Positions 35,233 through 46,503 are shown, numbered from the stretch's first letter. The stretch: DNA of 64,000 bases from Eucommia ulmoides (GCA_016647705.1 CM028333.1:25848243-25912242); one strand, 5' to 3'. Numbers and translations are program-made. The notes: generated by a model from the sequence alone, not told the origin.

Positions 35233-35974
35233 TAACGGCATGTTGGGTTAGGCAAAATCGGGGTCGGAATAGAATCGCATTTCACCTTCGATTCCTATTC
35301 CGTTGTTTAGTTCTCCAATAGAATGAAACTTAATAGAATGAGATTCTATTTGAAATGGGATGGAATCAAATCCAACTCAATGGAATCAAAACAAAAATTA
35401 CAAAAAAATCCATCGCTGATCCAACCCAATCCAAAAATTAGAGAACAGAAACAGAAATTAAAGAACAGAAAATTGAGAACATAGACAAAAAAATGAGAAC
35501 ATTAATAAAAAAAATTGAGAACAGAAACAGAAAATTGAGAACAGAAACAGAAAATTGAGAACAAAAATAGAAAATTGAGAACAAAAAAATTGAGAAAAAA
35601 AATTAGAGAACAGAAACAAAAAATTGATAACATAAACAAAAAAATTAGAGAACAAAAAATTGACAATAGAAATAGAAATTTGAGAATAGAAACAAAAATT
35701 AGAAAACGAAAACTGAAAATTGAATGAAATAGTGAAATATAATAAAAATGAGATAAATAATATAATAGTGAAATATAATAAAATTTTATTATACAGACAT
35801 AATAGAATTTTATTATATTTTACTATTTCATTCTTTCTCTCATTTCATACCAATCAAACAAGTGAATGGAATAGTGATTCTATTGACAATTCCATTTCAT
35901 TCATTTTCTTATTTCATTACTTTTTCTATTCCATTCCATTCTCATTTCATTTCGTCTAACCAAACGAGCCGTAA
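35233..35974. mobile_element. Tourist-like MITE inside the SINE copy
   Basis: Element 35236-35971 (736 bp). Ends CGGCATGTTGGGTTAG and CGGCTCGTTTGGTTAG (reverse of right) and the duplication TAA. The uninterrupted SINE at 45 kb has CAG at the matching point and nothing inserted, which confirms the boundaries and the 3-bp target. Within it, 35440-35720 is a run of units like GAGAACAGAAACAGAAAATT, and 35720-35950 is AATAGAATG-rich. Confidence 0.88.
35440..35720. repeat. Short tandem repeats, unit about 20 bp
   Basis: GAGAACAGAAACAGAAAATT and variants repeat about twelve times inside the MITE, mostly purine on the plus strand. Confidence 0.8.
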
Positions 35975-36050
35975 GGCAATATGGGAGAATGCATCATTAA
36001 GATTGTTCAAGAAGATGATTAATCAAGATGCGTGTACGCTAATCTAGACA

Positions 36051-36456
36051 CACCTTATCTAATTAAGATTAACACGATGCATTCATTTAGTTAATTAATA
36101 TCAATTAAATAACTCGATGAAAAATTATAAGCAATTTATTTCGAACACACCCATCGAAATATTATTAAACCAGTGGCGAACACAAAATAATTCTAGGGTT
36201 GCACACCAATCTAAATATTTTGAAATCAATGGTACAATTGTTGCACTTTTTCATTGTCCAATTACATAACAATTAGTAAGGTTTGGATATGGTATAACCT
36301 TACAACTTTAACAATGGTGGCGCACGTAGGATTCCCAATACTATGTACCTCTAGTGGTCCTTATTACATGACCTAATTTTGTCTACTTAACCAATTAGTG
36401 TGGCTATCTTTTATGTGTTAATATTTATTCAATTAATTATTTTTAATATTTTTCAC
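36051..36456. other. Intergenic stretch
   Basis: AT-rich. The phrase GTGGCGAACACAAAATAATT near 36174 resembles wording frequent in plant repeats, but no boundaries are visible. No gene seen. Confidence 0.35.
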
Positions 36457-36619
36457 TGTTGAAAAAAAAAATATTATTATCTGAAAATGGTTAATACTTC
36501 GAGTTGGTTTCGTCTGAATCCACGTGTGAATTTCTTTTTGATTGAGTTCGGAGTTTGGATATCGAAGTTCTTTGAGCGTCCCATGGTTACACTACAACAA
36601 AAATGACCAATCGGGGCAC

Positions 36620-36920
36620 GAAAAAGTGTTGCGACAAAGCCCCTATAGCGACACTTGGACTGGTGTCCTGTAAAAAGCCGCCCCAATAGGTTATAAAGGC
36701 ACTATATAGTGCCATTTTATTTGAACTTGTTAAGGTAATAATAAGTGTCCTATAAAATAGCTATTAGGACACCATATATTGCCTCTATAGCATTTTATAT
36801 TTTTTAAATTATATATATTAGGGCACTATAAAGTGTTATGAAAAACCTCTATTAGGACACAAGAATGTGTCGCAAAATTATCAAAAAAAACCAACATATA
36901 ATGGCACAATTTAGCGTTCC
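36620..36920. repeat. CACTA left subterminal repeats
   Basis: GGGCAC, GGCACTATATAGTGCC, GTGTCC, AGGACACCATA and GGGCACTATAAAGTG recur every 30-50 bp in both orientations. Confidence 0.85.
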
Positions 36921-37029
36921 AAAAAGTATCTAATTTTTTTCTTTTTTTAGTAATTCAAAATTATTTTAAAATATCAAACTATTCTAAATCCAAACAATAA
37001 AAACTAAAAATTCCTCACAATACAAAATA

Positions 37030-38536
37030 CATAAAGAACTCAAATTTTTTTATTAAAAATGGAGAATTAAAAACCCCAAAGATATACAAATTTATACTAT
37101 TCATGGGTCACTACTTCCTTTCAACATCTAAGCCACCATTCGTAAATAAAAATAAAGTTTAACTACAAAAGTAATGTACATACTAAATATGTGTTAAATG
37201 TATTTTTCATTCAATACTCCGCCTCCTTTCTTGACTGATCCAACATAAAGTAAGTCAGTCTCATAATTTCCTACAAAATAAAAAAGTGCAAGATATAAGG
37301 CAAAACAAACTATCCAAATACACAAGCTAAATAATAACAAAAAAACAAAAAAAAAGAACATTAACCAATATATTAACCAACAAATAATGACAAGATGAAT
37401 ACAAGATGAAAGAAAGCCAAACCAAGCAAAACACAAACATCCTCAAATAAGGAGGAACCAAAAAAGCTAGGCAAACAACACTGTCGGCACCACACTTGCA
37501 ACCAAACCTAGCCTCAAGCAACAACAAATAGAACCTAACATATGCAACCCCAAAACAACCACCATAATTGATAGAATCACTTACATTTCCAGAGGTAGAA
37601 GGAACATCATCTACCCTTTCCACATTTACATCCAGTGCATATCTGCGTGACAGCATGAAGATTAATCAAATTCTTCAAGTCAAATCATACCACTGGGAGA
37701 AAGCAAACGGTAAATAATCAAATTGAAGCTTGAAGTGGAAATCAAAGACAAAAGATAAACAGGTTGATACGGAGATCATCTCAATATTCACGTAGATCAA
37801 TTCAAGTGCAAAAACGTGATCGATAAATGAACGCTCAAGAAACTAATCCCCGAACACCAAGCTCATCCTACGAACAAAAGAAATCACCGTTTGAACGTCT
37901 AGTGAGACTCCAAATTCTCCTTCCTTTCATGCACTTTCCCGTCAACCAAAGAGAGCTTAATACAAACAAATTTGAAAAGGAGGCGATTGAAATGAAGCCA
38001 GCTAAACTGGGAACACAAATAAAACAATACAGAAAGTGGGGAACAGTTTAGAAACAGAGTACAAAATAGAACAGAAACATAGTACAAAGTTCTCAGTTTT
38101 TACAAATTCCTATTGCTTTTGCCCAAGGACATTTAATTCTTTCTCCTAATGAAGTCCCTAACCCTTTAATTGAGCTGTAATACTTCAAATAAATAATAAA
38201 GAGAAACAAGAACCCAATATCATTACCCTCTCATCTCTGTACACTTCATAATGTTCAAGCAAGAACAAAACCCAATTGATGAATAATCAAACACACCAAG
38301 AACAAATAGCGAAAAATGGAGTTTAATTTACAACTTCAACGTCGGTCGCGAAGGCTAGCGAACACATAGCCAAAGCCACCTCTGAATAATGGTTACATTG
38401 AAATAAAATCCAAATCAGATCAACAAGAAAAATAAAAATTTAAGAATCATAAATAACGAATACCCAAATCAACAGTGTCTATAGAAACAGAAATAGAAAC
38501 AGAAACAGAAACAGAAACAAGGAACAAGGAACAATG
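37030..38536. other. CACTA interior, left part
   Basis: No transposase motifs. Open frames at 37194-37436, 37327-37656 and 37827-38051 do not resemble known proteins. AGAAACAGAAACAGAAACAG runs near 38490. Confidence 0.5.
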
Positions 38537-39343
38537 ATGATTGTTGGTGCATAAAACTGGTACACACCTCGAGCATGGTCCAGTCAGACGACAGGTGGGT
38601 CCTCTTGCTGAGGTGGAGTCATCGATTGAAAAGTCCTCAAGCGAGTTGTTCTGGGTCCTGGGAGGACTGACCTGCTGTATCCAAAGTCTTGCTCCTTAGG
38701 GAGTGTACCTACACAAGGCTCAGACCGGGGTTTATCCCGGTGAAGCCCCTCCGACGTGGTAATCAGTGCTCAGAGAGAAAAGGTACAGAATATAGTAAGG
38801 AAACAAATGAACTTGCACGTAATGTAAGTCATTAAAGCGTACCTCGGGCTTACATAGCCCCCGATATATATAGGCGTTAGAGATGATTAGTCGGGCCTAA
38901 ACACGATTAATTAGTCAAAACCCTGTGTTTAGCCGATAATCTGGGGCGTTTAAGAGATAATCGTTGGGCTTGGACTTTTGGGCCCATTTGGCGAAGCCTG
39001 CGGGCTTTTGACAAGCCTGTGGCGATGAGCTGGTGAAGGAGCGCAGAGATCCGTGGAGTCCTGGAGAAGAAACAAGGTGAAAATGGGAGTCGGTCGAGGT
39101 GAGCGACTGAGTCCCTGAAACTAATCGCTGAGGGCACGGCGTAGAGCTTAGAGCAGCACGTCCTTGCGGGGCTCCTTGCTCCTCCTTGGGTGTAAATGAG
39201 GTTCCAGAGAGGAACCATAGTCGGTGTATGCTCCAACGTGGCGTTGTGGATTCTGGAATACGTCCCTGTCATTACAAGGGTTGACACGTGGCTGGGTCTC
39301 AAGTGCTGACTCAAAGGTGCCCAAAAATACCCTCATCAATGAT
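38537..39343 (-). mobile_element. Solo LTR inside the CACTA element
   Basis: LTR 38542-39338 (797 bp) flanked by a perfect 5-bp duplication ATGAT (38537-38541, 39339-39343). On the minus strand it starts TGATGAGGGTATTTTTGGGC and ends TTATGCACCAACA. It has a TATA-like CCTATATATATCGG near 38865 that fits a minus-strand promoter. It is GC-richer than its surroundings. No primer site or genes, so it is a recombined single LTR, probably Gypsy-type. The 135-codon open frame at 38907-39314 is not a credible gene. Confidence 0.93.
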
Positions 39344-39544
39344 AATTTAGAAGCCAAAAAAACAACAATCACCCATAGAAAATAAATTGAATAATCATTG
39401 TAAATATACCTGAATTTTGATTGCAAATCACTAAACAATGTGAAAAATATTCTTCAGGAAGATACAAAAAAATCCTCTAGAATAGAAATGATAGGGTTCT
39501 GCCAGAATAGATCGAAGGTGGAGAGAGATGATAGAAGATTTAAA

Positions 39545-39840
39545 TTAACAAATCAAATTACAGAATAGATTAGAGCAAAAGAGAGAAAAAAAACAAACCG
39601 AAATTCGATTGTCGTTGGTTGAACTACGATGCAGCTGGAGGGCGATGGCGAAGACGACGTTGCCGGCGTTAGGAAGAAAGATGAGTAGGTTGAAGGAAGA
39701 GAAGACAATTAGGGATCCATTCTTGAGTGAAGCTCTCTGTAGGAAGGAAGTACGAACTGAGGCGGAAGCGCGGAGCTGGTATCTTTTGAGGTGAATATTA
39801 GGGCTCCCTTCCTCCAAAAAAGTAAGCAGGAGGTGTTTTT
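39545..39840 (-). other. Possible captured gene fragment in the CACTA element
   Basis: GC-rich island in an AT-rich element, with open frames on both strands (minus 39545-39817, plus 39609-39794). On the minus strand CACGTCGTTT-like and CTCCAGCTGCATC text looks exon-like, ending CGAATTTCGGTTTG. CACTA elements often carry host exons, but I cannot identify a source gene. Confidence 0.35.
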
Positions 39841-39949
39841 CAGTTTGGCGCCCAGACGAAACGGCGTCGTTTTGTCACGAAACGACGTCGTTTTCGTCGT
39901 TTTTGAACTTGATTATCACTTTTTTTTTTAATTGATTTTATTATATTTT

Positions 39950-40375
39950 ATTATACATATTAGGGCACCATTAATTGTCCTCTAATTTAATTTTTTTAAT
40001 TTATTTTAATATATGTATTAGGGCACTATTATTTGACCTATAATTAAATTATAATAGGACACAAAATGGTGCCCTAATATAGTTTTGATTTTTAGGGCAC
40101 CATTTGATATCCTTTTACGTTATATATAGATATTAATTTATTTAATTATTAGTTAAATTTTATTGGGGTACCATTTTGTGTCCTTTAAATATTTGATTAT
40201 AAGGGTACAATACATATAGTGTCCCAAAAAGTACCTTTATAGGGCGCAATACATATAGTGTCCCGACAAATATACTTTTATGCAACATTAGCAATTTTGT
40301 GCCCCGAAAAGCACCTTTATAGGGCACAATACCTATAGTGTCCTAATAGGAGTGCCCTTATAGACAGTTTTTGTT
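39950..40375. repeat. CACTA right subterminal repeats
   Basis: About ten words of the GGGCACCATT, GGGCACTATT, GTGTCCC or GTGCCCTTATAG type, spaced 30-50 bp apart. They mirror the left end. Confidence 0.85.
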
Positions 40376-40859
40376 GTAGTGTTAACAGTCAATTCTTTCA
40401 AAACATGAGCTGAGGTTCTCAGCTTGTACTTGCATAAAAATCCACCGGGGGTGCACCTAGTAAAATCTCTCCGGTGTGAGAGTAAGAGCTTAGGGGGAGA
40501 AATGCTATATTATGCTTCAAGATTGTTGTTGAGTATTACTTGGGGAATTGAAAGCCTAAGTATTTATAGGCGAGGCGCTCAATTAGCACCGCAATGTTAT
40601 GGGCCTTAGCACGGTTAATTACATTAACTCGACACGTGGCTAATGAGTTGGGGTGTGAGGAGATTAAACCTTTGGGCTTGGCCTTCCGGCCTATCTAGGA
40701 GAGTCCATGGGCTGGTCCAATTTGTTTAGGATGATGGACTCGGCCCATGACAATATTGATGGCGAAGTCAGTTGATCTTTCCTCAACTCTACGCTCTGGG
40801 CAAAGATCTTTGTTTTGGTTTCATAAGGACATCGAGGGGGCTTTTAGGAGGAATGTCCG

Positions 40860-41570
40860 AGCAGAATCTGGATGGTGGTCGGAGCTCGGACAAACCTTAA
40901 TGGCTCCCATAATGGTGCTTACCGAATAGAGGTAGGATAGAGGACGTAGCTCGGATAGTGCCTCCATGGCTTCCCTATCAGTTTACTGATCAGAGACAGC
41001 ATGGAAGATGAAGCTCGGATAGGGCTCTTAAGGCTTCCCTATCAGTGCTTACTATATAGAGGTAACACGCATGATGGAGCTTGGATAGGGCTCTTAAGGC
41101 CTCCTCATCAGTGGTTAATGAGTAGAGGCAGTATAAAGAGCGGAACGCAGACAAGTCTCCTAAAGGCCTCCAAATTAATGCTTCCTAAGCAAAGCCAACA
41201 CAGTAGACGGAGCGATAGGGCTCCCAAGGTCTCCCTACCAGTATTTACCGAGTAAAGGTAGCATGAAGAGTGGAACTTGGACAAATCTCCCAATGGCTTC
41301 CCAATTGGTGTTTCCCAATTAGAAATAGCACGGAAAGAGGAGCTTGTAAGGTCACTAAGGGTCATTCTTTAAAGTAGTCCGATCAGTGGTAGCTCGGCAG
41401 ACGAAGGTTGACAAAGATTCTAAGGGTGTCTCCCTTTAGTGAAGATCGAGCAGAGGTCACTCGATAGTTCGAGCTTAGCAAAGATCCCAAGGGTGTCCCC
41501 GTTTGGTGAAGGCCGGGCAATGATAACTCGGTAGCCAGATCCCAGCAAAGATCTCGAGGGATTTATAATC
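40860..41570 (-). repeat. Minisatellite in LTR H, unit about 66 bp
   Basis: About ten diverged units, each with a form of AGAGGTAGCA, then AGCTCGGATAGGGCTC, AAGGCTTCCCTATCAGTG and TTTACTGAG. Spacing is regular at about 62-68 bp. Confidence 0.85.
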
Positions 41571-42049
41571 AAAAGATAACTTAGTAAAGGGAATAATGGA
41601 AACTGGTTTCTTCTTCTTATACTTCATATTATTTTGAATGACCAAAAGCAATAAATCCTCCATTGTTTTCCCAAGAGAACATGGCCATGTGGAGCCTAGA
41701 ACCATCAGGGATGTTTTCTCTAAGGTCCATCTATGATGCCTTTAGGAACGTGAACATCTCATGGAACAATCCCTAATGGAACTGGATCTGGAAATTAAAA
41801 GTCGCTTAAAACATCAAATTCTTCCTTTGGTTGTTGTTCCATGGGAGACTGATGACAAATGCGCTCTAATCCCACTAGTCCGATGATGTATCATCTTTAT
41901 GCCAAAGGTGTCACGAAGATAGAGAATCTATTAATCATGTACTGTGAGGACCTGTAAGAAAACAACAAAATTTGGGCGTCATTTTTACCCCCGAACAATT
42001 TCAACATTCCTTGGTAACATATATTGTAAGCTCAATCAAAAAAATACCT

Positions 42050-42765
42050 AAAAAGGACTTTCTATACTTTTTATTTATTTATTTATTTTTTAGGAAATTT
42101 AAAAGGAAAAAAATAAAAAAATGATTGAGAGAGTTGTCCAAGATCCTCTTACTATGGCTAACAGAATATCCCGACTCCAAAGGGATCTTCTAGAAGCCTT
42201 ATGCCCCCAAAATGACTCCCACAGTTTGAAGATATTCATTTTTCTAACTGGTCCACCCCGTGTGCAAGTTTTTTTAAACTCAATACGGATGGTTTTGCAA
42301 AATGAAATCCGTGTCTAGGAGGTTTTGGAGGCCTACTAAGGGATCGACTCAGAGTTTCGTAGTTTAGATACCTCCCTAATTGCAACAGCTTGGAAGTAGA
42401 AATCAGAGTCATCTATAAAGGCATCACAGTAGCCTCTAATGAAAGATACCCAGAGTGATTGTTGAATCGGATGCGACGGAAGTAGTCAAGTTGATTACAA
42501 AAAATTACCTAAAATCCCACAGATTTAAGGTATGGATTGACGATTGCAAGAGGATGATGAAGGCGAACAATTACGTAATCCAATTGATGCCAAGAGAAAA
42601 TAAAATGTTTTGACCACCTAGCTAACAGAGGAACGGAAGAGAAGGAGTTCAGATTTACGTTTATTCCCTAGATGATATGACAAACATTTTATTTTTTGAA
42701 ATGAAATCGGAAGCCTTTCATAAGTGTCCGTAGTTTCGAGCTTTTATTATGTACCCAAAAAAATT
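42050..42765 (+). pseudogene. LINE 3' fragment, RNase H domain
   Basis: KLNTDGFAK at 42276 followed by a stop and then NPCLGGFGGLLRDR gives the start of the RNase H domain found at the end of plant L1-type LINE proteins (RVT_3-like). A later piece, RVIVESDATEVVKLI (about 42452), is the next conserved strand. The frame ends MTNILFFEMKSEAF... at a stop at 42731. It is broken by at least two stops and frameshifts, and the reverse transcriptase is absent. It could alternatively be a decayed free-standing RNase H-like gene. Confidence 0.7.
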
Positions 42766-43589
42766 ATTAAATTTTTTAGATAGTGTTATTATTTATTTAA
42801 CGTAATGACATGTATTAGGAAATCAATAAAAGTATAAGGTTAGACCCTGCATATTATGTAGGTCTAGAAAAAATTGATATTATTATATTTGGTATTGAAT
42901 ATTACACATGATTTATAGTTGATCTTTTAATTTTATATTTAAAATATTTTGATGAAAGTTTGACAAAAATAAATTTTAATAATAAAAAAAATAAATTATA
43001 ACCTAGAAAACTATTTATGCCAACTTTCAGCTCCAAGGTTATTAATATTCATTAGTCATAATTATTTTCATAAAATAGTGAATAATAAGTAAATAAGCTC
43101 TATTTTTTCAAATTTTATAGTTTTTTTTTTTTTTTTTTTTCAAATAATAGCTTTAAAATAATCTAATAATTTATTTTATGTTATTTAATATTCTCTATTA
43201 TTTGGTTAAGAATTGTTAAAACACTCTTTAGACCACATGAAATTGAATAAATTTTATATATAATTAATAGATTGAAAGAGGGAATTTTATTAAATGATTA
43301 GAGATAGAGAAGGAAATGAAGAGACATGGTCACATATAATTAATTTTAACGCAAATAATCATCAACAAAAATATTAGTAAATTTCAGTAAGCCTACTGTC
43401 ATTTGGAAAACTACAACGATATCTCAAGTCATTTAAAAAATATATATGACACTCCTTTCGTTTGATGTTTAATGTAAAATTAGTTTTTTTTTTTTTCATT
43501 TTACTAAACTATTAAAAAATTAATTAAATCTATCTAATAAAAGAATTTCTCTTGTAATCCTCTTAAAATAATTAATATTTTGGTCAAGT

Positions 43590-43900
43590 TTGATTTTTGT
43601 TTTTAAAATTTGTTTATGTAATATATTTTCAATTTTAATTTTTTGTTACTTTAGGAATCAAATGATGATTGTGATATTTCTTTTAGAAAAGAGTACATGG
43701 TGTTGAATTTTTTAATTTTAAAATTTATTTTGAGATTTAAATAATATTGATTTATGTAATACATTTTTAATTCCAATTTTTCTACTACTTTGGAATCAAA
43801 TGATGGGTTTTTGTTCTCAAATAATGTTGATTTATGTAATATATTTTCGATTACAATTTTTTTACTACTTTTGGGATGAAATGATGGATTTTTGCAATTT
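43590..43900. repeat. Three irregular repeats
   Basis: TTATGTAATAYATTTTYRATT followed by TTTTACTACTTT and then RAATCAAATGATGG occurs three times, at about 43610, 43755 and 43832. Spacing is unequal. Confidence 0.75.
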
Positions 43901-44244
43901 TTTATTATTTAAAGAATACTTGTTGAATTTTTAAATTTAAAATTGTTCGAAGAATTAATTATTTTAGTCACTGTTTATATAAAAATTATTTTATTTAGTT
44001 ATATTTTTTTAATTGTTTAGTGAAGTATTCATATGAGAATTTATTTCGTAAAGAACAGTGAGATTGTAGATTTTCTAATTGTTGTTTTTAAGTCTTTATT
44101 ATGTTTGTTTTTTTTTTTTTTAGCTCGATTTGTATGTTAAATCATGTGCATAAAAAAAAGGAAACTATATATATTTTTTTTAATTACTTCTATCAACACT
44201 TGTCTAAAAAAGAAAAAATATAAAAAAATTTGAAAAAGGAATAA

Positions 44245-44715
44245 ATATTTTGTTTAAATAAAAAGTCTTAAGTGAGTCACTTACAGTTTTTTAATTGTTA
44301 TTTATTGCAAAACATTATCTTTTATTTAAATAGAAAATCTCATTAATTTAAATATAAAAAACTTTTAAAATTCATTAAATCCACTACAGTAATAATAAAT
44401 GACAATTAGATTCCCAAAATCACTATATTAATAATAAATAATATTTGTAATTCATTTAAATAAAATATTAAAAAGAGAGAAACTAAGCAGAATCAATAGA
44501 ATGAGTTTTGTGAGTTTTTTCATTCATAATTTTTATTTAAATGAAAAATATCACTAGTTTAAATGTATATATAAAAAGAACTCTTTTAAAAATCATTAAA
44601 CCCACAGTAGTAATAATAAATAACAATTAAATTCACCCAAATCACTATATTAATGATAAATAATATTTAAAATTTATTTAAATAAAATATTAAAAAGAGA
44701 GAAATTAAACAGAAT
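44245..44715. repeat. Direct tandem duplication of about 235 bp
   Basis: The block with AATCACTATATTAATAATAA, AAATAAAATATTAAAAAGAG and AGCAGAATCAA appears at about 44385-44495 and again at 44595-44718 with few changes. Confidence 0.8.
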
Positions 44716-44926
44716 CAAGGTCTTTCAATTTTATTTTTTTATATCCATGCGTATATTTATAAATTATAAAAGCTCTTGCAACTGAAATTACCTAAATTAT
44801 TTCGGTTGATAATCGCACTAAATTATCATGCACACAACACTAATAATTTATAAAACCCTCCTCTTAATTTTTTAAAAATTAAGCAAAATCATAGTGTGTC
44901 CTTAAAATTTGGATACCATTGCCTTT

Positions 44927-45183
44927 TGTTTATTAATCTTCTTCTTCTTTTATTTATTTTTTATTTTTTATTTTTTTTTTTGGTTTTACGGTAAGATGTT
45001 GTCCGGACTAATTTACGTGTATCTAGACTAATCACCTCCCCGAACGATCTTAAGGGCGCATTCTCCCACATTGGCCTGGTGCATTTAAGATTAAATTCAA
45101 GATTTAATGCCTGGAGTGCTCCCCAAGAGAGTTGAGTTCACTTTACCAACCGGAATAACATCTCTTGAGTGTTTATTAATCTT
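44927..45183 (-). mobile_element. SINE with perfect 14-bp target duplications
   Basis: Body 44941-45169 (229 bp) on the minus strand. It starts CTCAAGAGATGTTATTCCGG, contains GGTTGGTAAAGTGAAC (box-A-like) and ends ACCGTAAAACC followed by an A-rich tail (poly-T on the plus strand at 44941-44980). Identical 14-bp flanks TGTTTATTAATCTT lie at 44927-44940 and 45170-45183. A tail plus long target duplications shows LINE-mediated retroposition. The tRNA origin is inferred from the box A only; a clear box B is not obvious. Confidence 0.88.
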
Positions 45184-46501
45184 TTAATAGTTGTATATTT
45201 TAATTAATTTTATTTTATTTTTTGGTATTTAATTGGTCTAATTACATTGTGCTGGCTGGCCATGATAGGAAGTAAAATTTAATATTACAAAAACTTTTAG
45301 GGTAAATAGTGCATTTGAACATTTTATTTTTTATTTTTTATGTTCCAATGGTTACATCATGCATAGTGCTTAACAGAAGCACACAGAGATTAATATACTC
45401 ATTTAGTTATTTATTCCTAAACAATCAAATGGCGCACTCTAATCAGTGGGTCACCAATTAAGTCAAGTGCACTGTACACTTAATTTGCTCTTACTACTTT
45501 TAGGCGATTTATTATAAAGTTTTTGCCTATTTAACAGTCATTAACAATGTAATTAACCTACTCATTGATATATACTTTGCACCCATGAAATTTACACTCA
45601 ATTGCATTAAAACCCAAAACTTTCTGTCGAAGCACAAAAAATACTTTTTGCATCTTTGAAAGGAAATCTCACAAGTCCTGAGGACTAGGATTGCCAGAAG
45701 AATAAATGCGGCAAGAGCAATATCATGAAAAGAAGCATCTCGAGTAAGCGTATCAAGAGAGGTGAAGTTGTTGGATTTTGTACGTTGTTCCAACTACTGC
45801 TAGATGTGATTCCAAGAGATAAATGGGAGCGTAAGCTCACCCAAAAGCTCTTTGAGCTTCTGGACATGTCTCGCTTGACGTCTAAAGAACACTATGCTCC
45901 ACTTCAACAAATGAGAGTTTTTGGTGGGGAAGCATTTTAGAGTACAAGCGAGCCGCCCTTTGCATGCCCCTATAGGAGTGTAAACACGGAAAAGTGACCT
46001 TAAGTTTATAAATTTGTGTCTCGCAGGCCCAATTGATCCGTTCCGACCAAACACTCGCCAAAAAATAGCATATTTGGGTGAGAATTATTGAAATTTTGAT
46101 GAGGTTTCAACAATTTCAGGTGTGATTTTGAGCAGAATTGGTGTAAAACTTTAGTGGGGGATAGAAAGTGTAATTAAATACTATTTATCATCTATGCTTT
46201 TGCGTGTATTGACGAAACACCACCACCACCATCACACCACTCTTTATTCCACTAAAACTTTGAATAAACAGGACCTTTAATGCGTGTGCCAAGCACAAGC
46301 GAAAAGATTAATATATAATGGACTCGATGGGAATTGGACAAAGCGAGCAAGAAAGTGTGTACATTCCTTTGGAAAAAGGAGGTGGTAGTAGTATATGATA
46401 AGGATATTGGTTGAGCCACTTTGGCCATAAATATTATTTGCCGTACAACTTAAGTACACACACACGTAGCACCATTATGTTTTCATCTCATAGCAAAGTT
46501 G

Positions 46502-46503
<2 letters not shown>
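45184..46503. other. Intergenic with unassigned open frames
   Basis: Between 45527 and 46054 the minus strand has two open frames (45800-46054, 84 codons; 45527-45793, 88 codons) separated by a stop. The plus strand has one at 45725-45940. Base composition is slightly richer in GC than the surroundings. I recognise none of them; a decayed gene is possible. CACCACCACCACCATCACAC lies near 46220. Confidence 0.35.

Larger units (their letters stand above)
35165..36050 (+). mobile_element. SINE copy split by a Tourist-like MITE
   Basis: Plus-strand text from about 35165 (CAATCATAGTTCGACTC) to TAAATGCAC (35232), resuming after the MITE with GGCAATATGGGAGAATGC (from 35975) and on to GCTAATCTAGACAC (about 36048). 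It is colinear with the SINE at 44941-45169: shared ATTAAATCTTGAATTTAATC, TGGGAGAATGC and CTAGANACAC. It lacks a clear tail and is diverged. Confidence 0.75.
36597..40384. mobile_element. Complete non-autonomous CACTA transposon
   Basis: Element 36600-40381 (3782 bp) begins CACTACAACAAAAA and ends TTTTTGTTGTAGTG: 14-bp perfect terminal inverted repeats of the CACTA (En/Spm) type. The 3-bp target duplication is TTA. Both subterminal regions are packed with short direct and inverted words around GGGCAC and GTGTCC, which in this superfamily bind the TnpA-type protein. No transposase frame is seen. About 0.8 kb of the interior is a solo LTR. The GC-rich block at 39600-39840 could be a captured host-gene piece. 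Confidence 0.95.
36457..42006 (-). mobile_element. LTR H (solo-LTR-like), split by a CACTA element
   Basis: Minus-strand reading starts TGTTGAAATTGTTCGGGGGT at 42006 and ends TTTTTCAACA at 36457, so TG...CA. With the CACTA insert (36600-40384) removed, about 1.77 kb remains. A TATA-like CCTATAAATACTT lies near 40570 on the minus strand, as in the solo LTR at 38542. Flanking pentamers TTCAC and TTCCT match at only three of five positions, so the ends are tentative. A 66-bp minisatellite fills much of it. No internal element region is present in the window. Confidence 0.6.
42766..44926. other. AT-rich intergenic region
   Basis: No gene recognised. Contents: a poly-T run (43120-43140), irregular repeats at 43590-43900 and a tandem duplication at 44245-44715. 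Confidence 0.55.

Noticed and set aside
38907-39314. 135-codon minus-strand frame as a gene
   Set aside because: It sits within a solo LTR with no domain, and the LTR boundaries are firm. Kept only as a low-interest finding.
40860-41570. CRISPR-like array
   Set aside because: Units are 66 bp, diverged and without alternating unique spacers; the context is a plant LTR.
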